A stretch of DNA of 64,000 nt from Mytilisepta virgata (lineage: Eukaryota > Mollusca > Bivalvia > Mytilida > Mytilidae): contig CM051512.1 in NCBI GenBank assembly GCA_028015205.1, forward strand, positions 18,011,139 to 18,075,138, in the 5' to 3' direction. The notes beneath the pieces were generated by a model. The model saw only the letters and a list, made by a program, of their open reading frames with translations. It made no database searches and had not been told where the DNA came from. Below, one piece after another: positions 22,813-34,346 of this stretch. Each line of letters begins with the position of its first letter. Position 1 is the stretch's first letter. The position numbers and the translations under genes are program-made.

Positions 22813-22825
22813 TTTGGTAAGGGAT

Positions 22826-23284
22826 CTACTATAAAGAATATTAGTCTCAGTAATGCATTAAAAAAAGCTCAAAATTATCCCCCTTGTTAACCATTTAAAA
22901 ATTGTTTATTACAACCAATTAGTTCTGCATTCTCCATGTTTTTTTTTAAATATGTTTTAATGTATTCTTTCAGTGAGGTGCAGTGTGCTTGCATATGGCA
23001 GTCTCAACATCAGTCACTGATGCTGCATTTATATCCGACGAATGCTATGTTCATTCAAACTTCCAATCTGTGTTACCTCATCCTGATATGCATGTAATAA
23101 TTGCCACTAGAGGTTATCCATCCATTTCTTGTTGCCAGTTATGTGTCTTGTCATATAGATTTTTTTAATGTGATATTTAATTCACACGAAAAATAAAATA
23201 TATTTAAAAAAAAAAATGCAAAATTTCCTCATTCTTAAAAAGCATTTAGAGAATTATGATACAAATTAAATACGTAAATACAAA
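22826..23284. repeat. Tandem unit B, right of the BEN element
   Basis: Homologous to unit A (16,820-17,151) and, in its first part, to unit C (23,285-23,520). The phrases 'tcactgatgctgcat', 'ataattgccactag' and 'gtgtcttgtca' are shared with unit A; 'cccttgtt.acc' and 'tactgcag/gtgcagtgtg' are shared with unit C. The unit length is about 460 bases. Confidence 0.7.
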
Positions 23285-23520
23285 ATACTACAATAAAAAA
23301 TCTACTTACACACTTGCATTTTAATTTTAGAAAAAAATAAAAAATTACCTCCCTTGTTTACCCTTATTCAGAATCGTTTTGTAAAAACCGATCTGCTGTA
23401 AGTTTGTGAATATTTTTTTAACTGTTTTTTCTGTATTTGGGTACTGCAGTGTGTATGGAGATGCACTGATACTTATTGTTCAAACATCATTATGTTACAT
23501 GCTTTCAATTTCCTGCTAGA
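23285..23520. repeat. Tandem unit C (partial) and empty site
   Basis: Begins 'tacaataaaaaatctac', equivalent to 'tactataaagaatatta' just right of the BEN element. Its 5' junction is uninterrupted and directly continues from unit B, giving the ancestral arrangement without the 5.7-kb insertion. Confidence 0.65.
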
Positions 23521-23639
23521 TTTGATACTGGTTTTCGGCCTTGTCCTACAAATTTTCTTCTTCAAATCATGTTTCACACATCTTCAATTAAACGGTAAAA
23601 CTATAGGCTCCCAGAACCCTGTATCTCTCACCTGAACTA

Positions 23640-24250
23640 TGTCCATCTTGACTGGCAGCCTGGAACATTGCTGTCAAGTTCCAACTGGCTCACTGGTTTC
23701 AAACAATATCTTTCAGAGATTTCAACCTTAGGTCCTATGTTAAACTATGTTCAACTCTGGCATCCATCTTCAATGGCGGACCAGGTCATTGGATACAATT
23801 CTGAAAGAAGACCAACAAAGGACAATTGCTGCAAAGTTTTGTTCCATTTGCCAGTGGTTTCAGACAAATAAATTTCACATATATATGGTACTGTGTTTAA
23901 CTATGTTCGACTCTGGTGGCCATCTTGAATGGCTGGTTATGTCATCAGAAATAATTCTGAGGACCACCTAAGGACCACTGCTAGTTGTTTCAGCCAAGAT
24001 CTAAGTGAATTCCACTTAGGGTCCTATTTTAAACTATATTCGGATATGGTAGGAATTCCGAATGACGGGCCAGGTCATCGACAAGGTCTTTAATTTAAAA
24101 TAGGGTCCTATGTTAAACTATGTTAGGCTCTGGCAGCCATCTTGGATGGCATGTGGGGTAATCGGATACAATTCTGAAAGAGGACCACTTAAATACCATT
24201 TAACTGTTCTGTTCTAATTGGCCCATGGGTTTCAGGAGAAGATCTTTAAA
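23640..24250. repeat. Decayed core units of the Helitron-like family 1
   Basis: Four units of roughly 150-170 bases carry 'cctatgttaaactatgttc', 'gccatctt..atggc', 'tctgaaag.ggacca' and 'ggtttcag'. They match the 166-bp monomers at 43,721-45,560 in inverted orientation. Neither terminus is recognised. Confidence 0.6.
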
Positions 24251-24429
24251 AAAAATTATGATGATGACCCTCTTAAAACTGCTTCCCATCTCTGACAATC
24301 ATAATAAAAAAATTAACCATTTTGTCATTGTTTGCTTTGAACAAATAATGAAATACTAAAAATGTTGAAATTTTTTAAAAATTTTGTTCCAACTCATTTC
24401 ATCAACTGAAATGTTATTTTCAAAGTGAC

Positions 24430-26690
24430 TTTACCAAATGAGCATTTGCTACCAAGTAACAAAAAATTATCTATGGTGAACAAATGATTTCAAAATTTCT
24501 TTCCAAAATTGAAGTCAATAAAAGAACAAAATATAAAACCTCTGAAAGTAAACTTGAAATCAACAAATGGACACTTTCACAATGTTGCAAATTGTATTTA
24601 TTTTCTTTTCAAATTAGCATTTCAAGTCTCATTGATGCATACACCATATCCTTTCATTGTCTTAACTAACTGAAAACTTTTTTTCAAATCCGTTAACAAA
24701 ACCTTTCAAAATAAGATTAATTGCTTGATTGAATGAGTTATCCCCCATCTGAGGAGGCATACATAAACAGAAAATGAAAAATTTTTTTTTAAATGAATGG
24801 AAATTTTTTTATACTTTTCATGAAAGCCATTTTTGAGATGCCACCTCATTTGGGCAATAACTGATGCAAATAAGAGATAAGATAAGATAAAGATAAAGAT
24901 ATTTTATTTTCTAATCATAGGGCTCATAACAAGCATGTAATCACATAAAAAATAAAAAGCCTTTCTCTCCCACTCACATATACAACTATCGTTCTGATTA
25001 AAGATGATTGATTTAACAATAAAACATGTAAATGAAAAATAAAATACAGATAAAAATAGCAATTAATAATGAAATACTTTTGTTTGAAAGAATTTATAAA
25101 TTTTTGTAAAACTAATTTCATCAACAATCAATTTTTTTAATTTTATATGAAAAAAAAATATACAACTTAAAACCAAATGAGCATCAGATAATGATTATAT
25201 CAAAAATTGCTCATCAACTAAAAATTTATTTTGAAATCTTATTTCCAAATGAATGTTACTAAAAAAAAATAAAATCGGAGAAGGATTTATATAAGCATCC
25301 AGTTGCTTGTTTCCGAATCCCAATCATCTTTAATATTGTGTGTATTTTTCTGTGATGAGTGCTTATGTTTGAATAAAATATGTTTATACTAAAAAATAAA
25401 ATCTCTGAAAAAGTGAACTTTTTTCTTGAAGGTAACAAATGGACAACCACCATCACATGTTGCAAGTTGTCATTCATTCAATTCAATAGGATTTAAAGTC
25501 TCACTGATGTTCACACCATATCCTTTCATTTTCATGAAATATAAAAAAAAAATGTCTTAATGACTTATACATTTTAAAATTGTTGCCAGAAATGACTTTT
25601 CAATTATCAAATAATCATTTAAAAAATAATAACATTGGGACTCAGCTACTGATTAATAATTTTCTCATTGACAAAGAATTTAAAACTTCCTTTCCAAATG
25701 GAAGTCAATAAATGAAGAATAAAATCTTTGAAAATGATCTTTGAGGATACAAACTGCTAACCCTGAGCAAATGTTGCAGAATCTATTCTCTTTAATCAAG
25801 TCTCATTGTTACATACACCATATCCTTTAATTTTCATAACTAACTTACTGAAAACTTTTTTCAATTCCATTACCAACAAAATAGCCTTTCAAAATAAGAT
25901 TAATTCCCTGTTTGATTGAGTTATCCCCCATCTGAGCAGGCATGTTAGAGAAAATGAAAAAAAGGCCTGAAATAAATGAAAATGTAGATTTATGCATTTC
26001 AGGAATGCAGATTTTTAAGATGCCTGCTCATTTGGGCAATAATTCATGCAAATAGTAATTAATAAAAAATAATGAAATACTTTTTTGTTTAAAAGAATTT
26101 AAATTTTTGTCAAACTAATTTCATCAACTTTCAAAATGTTATCTGAAAAAAATGTATACAAATTAAACCAAATGAGCATCAGCTAATGATTATATCAAAA
26201 ATTGATCATTGACAAAAAACTAATTTTGAAAATTTATTTCCAAATGAATGTTAATAAATAAACAAAAAATAAAGTGAACTTTTTCTTGAAGGTAACAAAT
26301 GCACATCCATCATCACATGTTGAATTTACTTCGATCATTCAGGACTTCCAAGTCTCACTGATGTGCACACCATATCTTTTCATTTTTCTATTTCTAAAAT
26401 ATAAAAAATTCTTTAAATAATTTAAAATAATATTGCCATCAACTACTTTTCATCAATTATAAAGAAAAACCTCCAAAAAAACCAGAGAATCAGCTACTGA
26501 TTAATAAAATGTTCTTATTTACCAAGAATTTCAAAATTACTTTCCAAATAGAAGTCAATAAATGAAGAAAAAATAAAATCTTTGAAAGATCTCTAAGAAA
26601 ACGAACTGAGAACCCTCACCAAATCTTGCAGAATCTATTCCCTTTATTCAAGTCTCATTAATGCATACACCACTTCCATCCTTCCATTTT
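24430..26690. repeat. Diverged tandem array of about 0.5-kb units
   Basis: Five units carry the core 'agtctcattgatgcatacac' followed by 'catatcctttcat' at about 24,625, 25,496, 25,796, 26,350 and 26,652. Most also have 'ttccaaatggaagtcaataa' upstream. Units at 24.5 and 25.7 kb additionally share 'gagttatcccccatctgag'. Two unit types alternate. On the minus strand the core reads KGYGV.I.ET in most units, but no long frame surrounds it. I call it non-coding tandem duplication. The unit ages must be old. Confidence 0.65.
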
Positions 26691-27370
26691 CCTATGTTAA
26701 GCTAAGTTTGTCTCTGGCAGCATACTATTGATACACTATTTTATTCCAATTTACTTTGTGATTTCAAAAAATAAACCTAATTTTTCCATAGGTCTATGTT
26801 TGACTGTGGAAGCCATCTTTGTTGAGGTCAAGTAATCGCCTGAAAGTTGAAATCTAAGGACCATTGCTGTCACTTTTGGTTCCAATTGGCTCAGCGGTTT
26901 CAGAGAAAATGATTAAAATGTACATATTGATAGCTGGTAGGCCACTCAAAGGAGCCTGTATTACTCACATGGATTTAATATGCCATAAAATAAATAACAT
27001 TATTAAATGTAAAGCCTCATCTTTAGTAGCACCAACCATTAGTCCAAGGTTGCTGGTTCATCTATATGGCCATATTGGACCCAGATCCATTTTCTTTGAC
27101 AATTTGACTGGGGACCACAGGTCAGGACAATTCCATCACACTTTTGTCACAATTGCACCAACAGTTCCAGAAAAGGTTTTTTTAATGTATTGTTCCTGAT
27201 TTTTTCAATTTTCAGTAATAGGGGCCATACTAGTCAGGTATGGACCCCGAAATACAATTTTTAAAGGGATCATCTATGGAACATTCCATCAAACTTTTGC
27301 CTAATTTGCCTTAGAATTTTCAGGAGATTTAATACTTCTTTTTGGCATAATCTTCTGATCAGATGACCAG
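26690..27370. repeat. Decayed partial copy of Helitron-like family 1
   Basis: Shared phrases include 'ggtctatgtttgactgtgg', 'gccatctttg', 'ggctcagcggtttcagagaa', 'ttttcagtaataggggccat' and 'cttctgatcagatgaccagg'. The 111-codon frame inside (26,864-27,199) is repeat read-through. Confidence 0.55.
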
Positions 27371-27690
27371 GTTAAATTATGGATGAAAACACAAAATGAT
27401 TTGTTAAACTTGGCAGGCTCATTGGTCAGATTGCAGTGGACAAAAGGAGGGCATGAAGCATTTGGTTCACATCTCCATAAAATTCCTTATTTTTCCTTTA
27501 AAAATGCCAAAAAAATAAATTTTGCCTACATAAGCTGCAGCAAAAAAATAAATTAAGGCGGACTCCAAATTCAAAATATATTTCTTTGAAAATATCACCA
27601 TATTCTAATGTTTAGAATTTAAAAATTTGTTAACATTTGCAATGTTCTTATAAAAAAATAATTCTTTCAAATTCTAGCCAATTAAAAGAA

Positions 27691-28006
27691 AACTAGAGGC
27701 TGCTAGGAACCTTATTGCTCACCTGGATTTCATATGCTAATTCAAAGTCTAATAAATCTTTGAAAATTACTAATAAAAACGTTCAATCGGGTAAGAAGTT
27801 CATTAAGTTTTTCAAAGCTCAGCCAATCAAATCGGAACATGCTCTGGAAGTGATGTTTCTTGACGAATCAGCATCAAAGTAACACTTTGGAAGAACCTAC
27901 AAGGAACATCTCTGCCAGGTCTGGTTAAATTCTGTTCAGTGGTTTCCAAAAAAAATCAAAATGTGGTTAGATAACTGATGCCAAGTGATGACCAGGGGAT
28001 CTAAAA
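27691..28006 (-). mobile_element. Helitron-like family 1, short copy
   Basis: Starts 'aaactagaggctgctaggaa' and 'gctcacctggattt', ends 'gatgccaagtgatgaccagg..atctaaa'. On the minus strand it ends with a degraded hairpin, then CTAG and T. About 315 bases, without core repeats in tandem. Confidence 0.6.
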
Positions 28007-30240
28007 AATTAAATGGGCAATAACAGTGCATATGAAATATTTATAAAAAATTTAGTATTTTCTATCAATTATATTCACTGTCTTCAAAAAATGATGTCAA
28101 AGAACTTCATGAAAATCTATAAATATATAAATTCCAAAATTGATAGTAAAAAAAAATATCTTAAAAATGTTTTTGATGTATGTTTTATATAATTTTCAGA
28201 AATTTGTGACATCTGAATGTCTGCGATAAATTTGAGGTAAACGAAACAAAATTTACAACCAATTAGGAGACATGTACTGTTACATGTCTGACCACCAGTT
28301 TTCATGACTGTCAATTTCATAGAACTATGATTGATCTTTGATAACTATAGATCCTCACTTTTGAATCAAACACTACAGATTTTGTTGCCCAAAATAACTT
28401 TTAAAGTGACTTTGACAATGTCATAATACAACAGGGTATGGATTACAGGGTTTTACACTCCTTTCAGCATAATTACTTGATCATGCCAACTAGTTTCATT
28501 GGTGGAGTAAGGCATAGAAAACCACATCTTTCATCAGGTATTATATTAATCCTGGCCAATTAAGATTGGACTTGCACATATCTCATCCCAAATTGAACTC
28601 AATAGTACATGTAATTATTAATGATTACAACAAAACCATTCAGATCACTTGGCCAATGTGGCCCCCTACGCTAGGAATTTTCAATGAAATAAGTAATCAA
28701 GTTTCTCACCCACATTTAGACATGAAAGATTTTATCCCAAACCAAAATTTAATTACTGCCCAATATATGTACAAGAAGGTGCCTGAAAACTAAATGGGAA
28801 AGACACTTGTAACTTTTTTTGACAAATAATTACTAAAATGGATATTTAAACTATTGATAATATTAATTTCAAGTTGAGTTGAAAACTATTAGACACTTTC
28901 TTTCAGAAAAATAGATGATAAAAATGTGGATCTCAACTCTGATGTTACCTGCTGATCAAAATAAGCAATGGACCACATTAACTGAAAAAAAAATAGCCAT
29001 ACCTACTACGTGTATACAAGTTCAAAAGTATTTCAAATGTAAATATAATTTTAAAATCAGAACTTTAGAATAGTAAAACTAAAATTTACCACACAATTAT
29101 CACATTTGTATTTCACAAATACTTTCCATCAATTTGGGGGGGGGGGGATTATTTTTTCACTTGAAGTTTATTTTGTTTTATAGAAGAAATATACCTAAGG
29201 AGTAAACCAAAAAAAGCAATTCTTTATTTTCTTGGTTTGGTTTTTTTTAAATTTTATTTTTAATTTATTTTTTATTCTATTTTATTTATTTTTAGTTTTA
29301 TGCTATTTATTTTATTTTGTTTTCATTTGCGAACCTCAATTAAAATGCCATCATATGTTTCACAAATTCCTGCATTTTAATTAAAGTTCACAAGATTTGT
29401 TTTAATCTTACATGTAATTTGTTGTTTACTGTTTAAATGTTAGTAAAATTGGATCATTGGAAGGGCACGTGCAGTTATTAGTGTGAGACAAATGTTAGTA
29501 AATTTTTAATGGAAAGTACTTGTAAAATACAAAACTTTTAACATGATAAAAAAAACATACTTTTTAAATCTGTCTAAAGCTGGGCATTTTCAGACTTATC
29601 CAAGAAATTTAGCCAATTTAGTATACTGAAAGGCAAAATATTTAAATTAGCCAAAATAAAGATGAAAATTTCACTAAAAATTAACATCATCCATTGCTAT
29701 AATGACCTTATACTTAAGTTTCAAAAAAAATAGACAAGATACTTTTTTTTAAATTTACTGTGCTAAAAAAACTAAGATATTTTATAAAAATTTGTCATTG
29801 TCTTACTAGAAAATAATTATCAAATATTTATCACAAAACTTGTAGTTTTAGAAAAATATTTCTGGTAGAATCCAATTTGTATAAACAGGAAAATTGTATG
29901 TTAAACCTAAGTTACCTATATAAAAATATAACAGAAATTATAAATATAAGATACATTTCACTGTATTTATACTGAACATTCTATGAAGATTTAGATATGT
30001 TCGTGATGAAATAATATCATTTTGCCAAATATAAACTTGCTCAATCAATGTAACCTTCAAGTATCTCTCCCATTTAAAATTCTTACAGCACTTTTTTCAG
30101 ACAGTACAGTCCTACATATTAAAAATTTAATAAATTTTCAACACATATTCAATGTACTTTTTCCTATTGACTGGAAACTTCAGGCTTGGCTACATATCTC
30201 ATTGAAATTCTACAAATTTAATATCTAATGTACATCTAAA
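28007..30240. other. AT-rich stretch, little recognisable
   Basis: A weak SINE-like phrase ('cattggtggagtaaggcatagaaaac') occurs at 28,497-28,530. A 10-base G run lies at 29,139-29,150 followed by T- and A-rich low complexity to 29,330. No exon with credible splice sites is seen. Confidence 0.5.
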
Positions 30241-30244
30241 AAGG

Positions 30245-31090
30245 GCTCAGATCATGCATCATCTATGAGGTTCAGTACCAGTGGGATCAAAAGGTCTCAG
30301 TATATGTACAACCTAGGAAATTTCAGAATATGTGGGATTAAAAGGCCTCAGTATATGTACAATCTAGGTTTCAGACCAAAAGTACCCAGTAACCAAAAAG
30401 TTTGTTGACAATAAAAAGAAAATGACCAGAGTACAATGAGTATGGGAGCAAAATGGTTCAGTATATGTACAACCTAAGTTTCAGCAAACTTGGGACCAAA
30501 AGTGGTGCAATACAACCTAAAATTTCTTCAGTACATGTGGTCCAAAGAGTTCAGTACATGTACAACCTTAAGACATTTCAACACATGAGACCAAAAGGGT
30601 TACTACATAACATGTAGGTTTCAGTATAAGTGAGCAACAGGGATCAGTAAATGTAAAACCTAAATTTTCAGCATGTATGTTGAGACCAAAACAGTGTACT
30701 ATAGTTTCAGATCATATGGGATAGGGGTGGAGTACATTTACAAGCTAAGACGTTTCAGCATACAAGAGACCAAAAGGGCACACTGCATGTACAACCTGCA
30801 AGTTTCAGTATGTTTTAAGAGCAAGGGATCAGTAAAAATATAAAAATGTTTAGCATGTGAGACCAAAACAGCTCATTACATGCTTAACCTTGATGTTTCA
30901 GCATATATGGAACCAATAGGGTACAGTACATTTACAACATAAAATGGTTACTTTTGTGTAGACTAAAAGGGCTCAGTAAATACTAACAACCTAGAAATTT
31001 AGTGCATGTAGCAACTAAAAGGTCCACCACAAATTGAGAATGAAAAGGTTAGTACATGATGCACCTAATAGGTTGCATGTAAAAGTTTCA
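30245..31090. repeat. Diverged minisatellite, about 55-62-base unit
   Basis: Roughly fourteen units share 'tttcag(c/t)atatgtg', 'gaccaaaagg', 'ctcagtacatgtacaaccta'. Unit spacing drifts and many units have indels, so no common reading frame exists. Confidence 0.75.
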
Positions 31091-31499
31091 ATGACAAAAA
31101 CCTAAATGGCACAATGAAAACTAACTATAACTAAATCTAGCTTCTTTAAAACTTAAATTTTTCTTTTGATCAACTTTCAAATGAATAAAGATCCGACAAA
31201 TTGTTAAATAGTTTCTATATATTATCAATTATCAACTGCAAAATAGAAACAGTCATTTTTCTGCAAAGGCAAATAAACTTTAACAAATATTAGGAACATT
31301 TAACATGCACTGTATTGCCCGACGGCAGTAAATATTTTATATATGAAATATTTCTCAAGATTATGGAAATTTAACCTACAAGAAAAGCCCCTGTAAGCCA
31401 TGTCTGAGAGCAGAATGGTAAATTATCTGGCTACTTATAACTCACTTGCAAAAAGTTTCCTACCAATCAATTAAATTTGTTTATCAAAAGAATTTTAAA

Positions 31500-32030
31500 T
31501 ACATTTCCGATAGGGTCCAATTTTAAGAAGTTCCAACACTGGTTGCCGTCTTCGACTTCCAATTGGCATCAAAGTAACAACACTTGGGTAACACATACAT
31601 GCCTCATGTAGTTTCAGAGAAACTTATCTTGTGTCCTCATAGGTATAAATCTATTTAACTGTCATTCTGAATAAGAATTTTTAGTACAATTTCCCCTTGG
31701 GTCCAATGTTAACTATGTCACTATCAGCATTCTTGGATTTCTGGTCTGCACCAGTTATGAAGCTAAGAACCTTTATAAAAAATATTTGTGAAGTGTAGGT
31801 TTAATCTTTCTTCAAGAGGTTTTTAAATGTTCATCCAATCTGAAATAAGAATAGGCTTTGACGGGCATGTTTCTTTGACCATTCACCACCAAAGGAACTA
31901 CCTTACAATGCATCATCTCTGCCAAGTTTGGTTAAATTCACTTCACAAGTTCTAAAGACAAGTTAACGAGACAGATGCTAAGTGATGTCAATAGCTCATT
32001 CTGGCGGATGATTCTCTAGGTGTGCTAAAA
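31500..32030. repeat. Decayed core units of Helitron-like family 1
   Basis: Phrases 'tagggtccaattttaag', 'catcaaagtaacaacacttgg', 'gggtccaatgttaactatg' and 'agacagatgctaagtgatgtcaatagctca' match the family. Terminal motifs are too degraded to place ends. Confidence 0.5.
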
Positions 32031-32289
32031 ATGCATGGCAACATTGTTAAAACAGGAAGCAGCTTTATCACAGAAAAGAAATTGGTACTCGTCTTACAAC
32101 TCAGCATTGCCATATGCTATACACCAGTTATGACTAAGTTATGGCATATAATTGAGAAAACATTTTGAAACAAAAGGACAGACAAACAGAAGTATAGAAG
32201 AACCAGCTTACAACCATTCCTTTAAATATTTTTTAAAATGAATACAGTTTCTATTCTACATACCTTACTTAGTTAAATACTTCACCTTT

Positions 32290-32535
32290 CCATTGGGGTT
32301 CAATGCTCAACTATGATCATATTCAGATACCATGTTATCTTGGAAAGCCCCTCGTCCACATCCAATGCCGTCTATTGATAAGCCCTTCCCCACATCCAAT
32401 GGTGTCTCTATTGATTGCAGGTCAGCCACTTGTCAACTTAACCATTCTTCAATCAACTTTGTCTAACCTATTAAAAAAAACACTGGACTTTGAACTGTAT
32501 ACTGCTTCCTCGATCCTCACTCTGAAATTACTAAA
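32290..32535. repeat. Isolated unit end of the 36-39 kb tandem array
   Basis: 'ccacatccaatgccgtct', 'tctctattgattgcaggt', 'tcaactttgtctaacctatt' and 'actgcttcctcgatcctc' match the distal part of the 36,181-39,500 units. About one unit end is present. Confidence 0.65.
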
Positions 32536-32541
32536 TTAGAT

Positions 32542-32776
32542 TTATTTATTTAGTTGGGGTTTAACGCCGTTTTCAGCACAGTTTGCTATTTCAAGGTGTT
32601 GGAAGCCGTAGTACCCAGAGAGAACCACAGACCTTCGGTAGGAAAATTGGCAATCCTTGTCAATTAAGATCGGAGTCAAACACAGGTGAGATTCGAACTC
32701 ACAACCCTAGCGTTGACAGGCTAGTGATCATTAGTAGTCATGACGAACTACCTAGACCACTCGGCCACCAAGGCCC
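32542..32776 (-). mobile_element. tRNA-derived SINE with perfect 12-bp target-site duplication
   Basis: The same SINE as at 9455, same orientation. The box B region GAGTTCGAATCTC and box A TGGCCGAGTGG are intact. The tail ends CTAAATAAATAA. A short part of the central domain is missing relative to the 9455 copy, and the 'cacaccccgcca' phrase is absent. Flanks ACTAAATTAGAT occur at 32,530-32,541 and 32,777-32,788 without mismatch, so this insertion is relatively recent. It landed in the array-unit fragment before it. Confidence 0.92.
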
Positions 32777-33032
32777 ACTAAATTAGATAATCAAATTAAG
32801 GCCAAAAAAAAAATAGTATTAGCTTCTCAGGCCCCGCCGCGTGTCCCTTAAACCCGCCGCATTCATCGTTTTTTATCATACAAAAAATAAAATTAAAAAT
32901 CTGCAGTTCCGCGTCCCGCCCGGACATTTTTCGCGTCTGTTTCCATTACCAGTAATTTTTAGGATCGCGATCTTAATCATCGAAACGTTTTCATAAACAC
33001 TTTATCACGTGGTGTGGTGATTTACCGTCAGC

Positions 33033-33338
33033 ATGGCATCTTCTTTAGTGTCATGCCAAGTCCTCTCTGGAGGAAAAACCATGGTACCATGGACGATACA
33101 TTGTGATTACATGACAGAGTGCACATTGGGGGAGTTGCGAGAATTGATTAAAACGAACGATGAATCAGCCTTTGGAAAATTTCAGGGCTACACCGCCGAC
33201 GCTTTCATTGGGAGGCCGAAGATTGAATTTGATAAAACTAATATGAATTGTAAAGTCAGGGAAGCTATTGCTACGTTTGGTAGATATATTAAATATGAAC
33301 TTAAGAAAACACAGCTCATCAGAGGTTCTCAGTTGTAG
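33033..33338 (+). CDS. Unidentified 101-residue protein or first exon
   Basis: The start is in good context (cagcATGG) and follows a CpG-rich 200-base leader. The frame reads MASSLVSCQVLSGGKTMVPW, continues through CDYMTECTLGELRELI, EGYTADAFIG-like FQGYTADAFIGRPKIEFD, and ends KKTQLIRGSQL. Composition is balanced, unlike chance frames in this window, and the pattern of alternating hydrophobic residues suggests a small folded domain, perhaps ubiquitin-like at the start. There is no signal peptide or membrane segment. A splice donor is not evident, but the last residues could be intron read-through. I do not recognise a family. The position between GCTTCTCAGGCC inverted ends suggests a transposon-borne gene. 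Confidence 0.55.
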   Translation: MASSLVSCQVLSGGKTMVPWTIHCDYMTECTLGELRELIKTNDESAFGKFQGYTADAFIGRPKIEFDKTNMNCKVREAIATFGRYIKYELKKTQLIRGSQL

Positions 33339-33497
33339 ATATGCAGTACATATATCAAAAAGAAGACAACACATATGTATACAAAAAGTTGGTTTTAATT
33401 CCCATTAAAACAGGATTCTTCAATTTCTTTTTTTTCCAAATATATTAGAAATAGCAGATGCTATATTTTAATTCAGACACAATGAAGATTTCCATGC

Positions 33498-33518
33498 AAA
33501 AAAAAAAAAAAAAAAAAA
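33498..33518. repeat. Poly(A) run, 21 bases
   Basis: An uninterrupted A run 160 bases after the stop of the 33,033 frame. No AATAAA is found just upstream, so a retrocopy tail is possible but not shown. Confidence 0.85.
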
Positions 33519-33519
33519 G

Positions 33520-34280
33520 AGCTGACACACAAAAATGTCTCGCCTGTCGTGTATTTCTAATGAAAGTAAATGCTATCAGACATATTGCATACAGTATTCG
33601 AAAAACAGGCCAAAACACAAAAACTTAACTATAACCACTGAACCATGAAAATGAGGTCAAGGTCAGATGACACCTGCCAGTTGGACATGTACACCTTACA
33701 ATCCTTCCATACACCAAATATAGTAGACCTATTGCTTACAGTATTCGAAAAACAGGCCAAAACACAAACTTAACTACAACCACTGAACCATGAAAATGAG
33801 GTCAAGGTCAGATGACACCTGCCAGTTGGACATGTACACCTTACAATCCTTCCATACACCATATATAGTAGACCTATTGCTTATAGTATCTGAGATATGG
33901 ACTTGACCACCAAAACTTAACCTTGTTCACTGATCCTTGAAATGGGGTCGAGGTCAATTGAAAACTGTCTGACGGGGATGAGGACCTTGTTAGGTACGCA
34001 CATACCAAATATAGTTATCCTATTACTCATAATAAGAGAGAAATTAATATTACAAAAAATCTGAACTTTTTTTTCAAGTAGTCACTGAACCATGAAAATG
34101 AGGTCAAGGACAATGTACATATGACAGACGGAAAGTTCGTAACATAAGGCATCTATATACAAAGTATAAAGCATCCAGGTCTTCCACCTTCTAAAATATA
34201 AAGCTTTTAAGAAGTGAGTTAACGCTGCCGCCGCCGCCGCCGGATCACCATCCCTATGTCGAGCTTTCTGCGACTAAATC
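33520..34280. repeat. Dispersed repeat family X (complete copy)
   Basis: Starts 'aaaatgtctcgcctgtcg' and ends after a (GCC)n run with 'atgtcgagctttctgcgac' and 'ggctcgacaaaaat'. The internal unit of about 148 bases is doubled near 33,591-33,890 ('gaaccatgaaaatgaggtca', 'ggtcagatgacacctgcc'). A second copy, split around the BEN gene, lies at 60,110-60,440 and 61,690-62,145. Confidence 0.7.
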
Positions 34281-34346
34281 AGGCTCGACAAAAATTTCAA
34301 AAATGGCCTGAGAAGCAACAAATTTTTTAAGTAAAAACAAGGAAAA

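Larger units (their letters stand above)
17152..22825. mobile_element. 5.7-kb inverted-end element carrying a BEN-domain gene relic
   Basis: Termini ATCCCTTACCAAA (17,152-17,164) and its exact reverse complement (22,813-22,825) bound the element. Just inside both ends are about 250 bases of TTCGC- and GCAAATTTGC-like repeats. The left flank matches 23,240-23,284 and the right flank matches 23,285 onward, so the paralogous unit junction at about 23,284 is an empty site. If the termini are CCCTTACC..., AT at both edges could be a 2-bp target duplication. No transposase is seen. The only gene-like content is the BEN relic on the plus strand. Confidence 0.7.
32825..34313. mobile_element. 1.5-kb region with inverted GCTTCTCAGGCC ends
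   Basis: GCTTCTCAGGCC at about 32,821-32,833 is matched by GGCCTGAGAAGC at about 34,303-34,314. The interior begins with CpG-rich sequence, then an open 101-codon frame, a 21-A run, and a dispersed repeat ending in a GCC run. A related 'ttgaaaagtggcctgagaa' end is at 36,118-36,136. It may be a DNA transposon remnant. No transposase domain is recognised and no target duplication is clear. Confidence 0.45.

Noticed and set aside
26864..27199. A 111-codon plus-strand frame
   Set aside because: It lies wholly within decayed Helitron-like repeat sequence; the homologous parts of other copies are not open.
33498..33518. Poly(A) run as proof that the 33,033 gene is a retrocopy
   Set aside because: No poly(A) signal upstream, no flanking target duplication seen, and a dispersed repeat begins immediately after the run and may own it.
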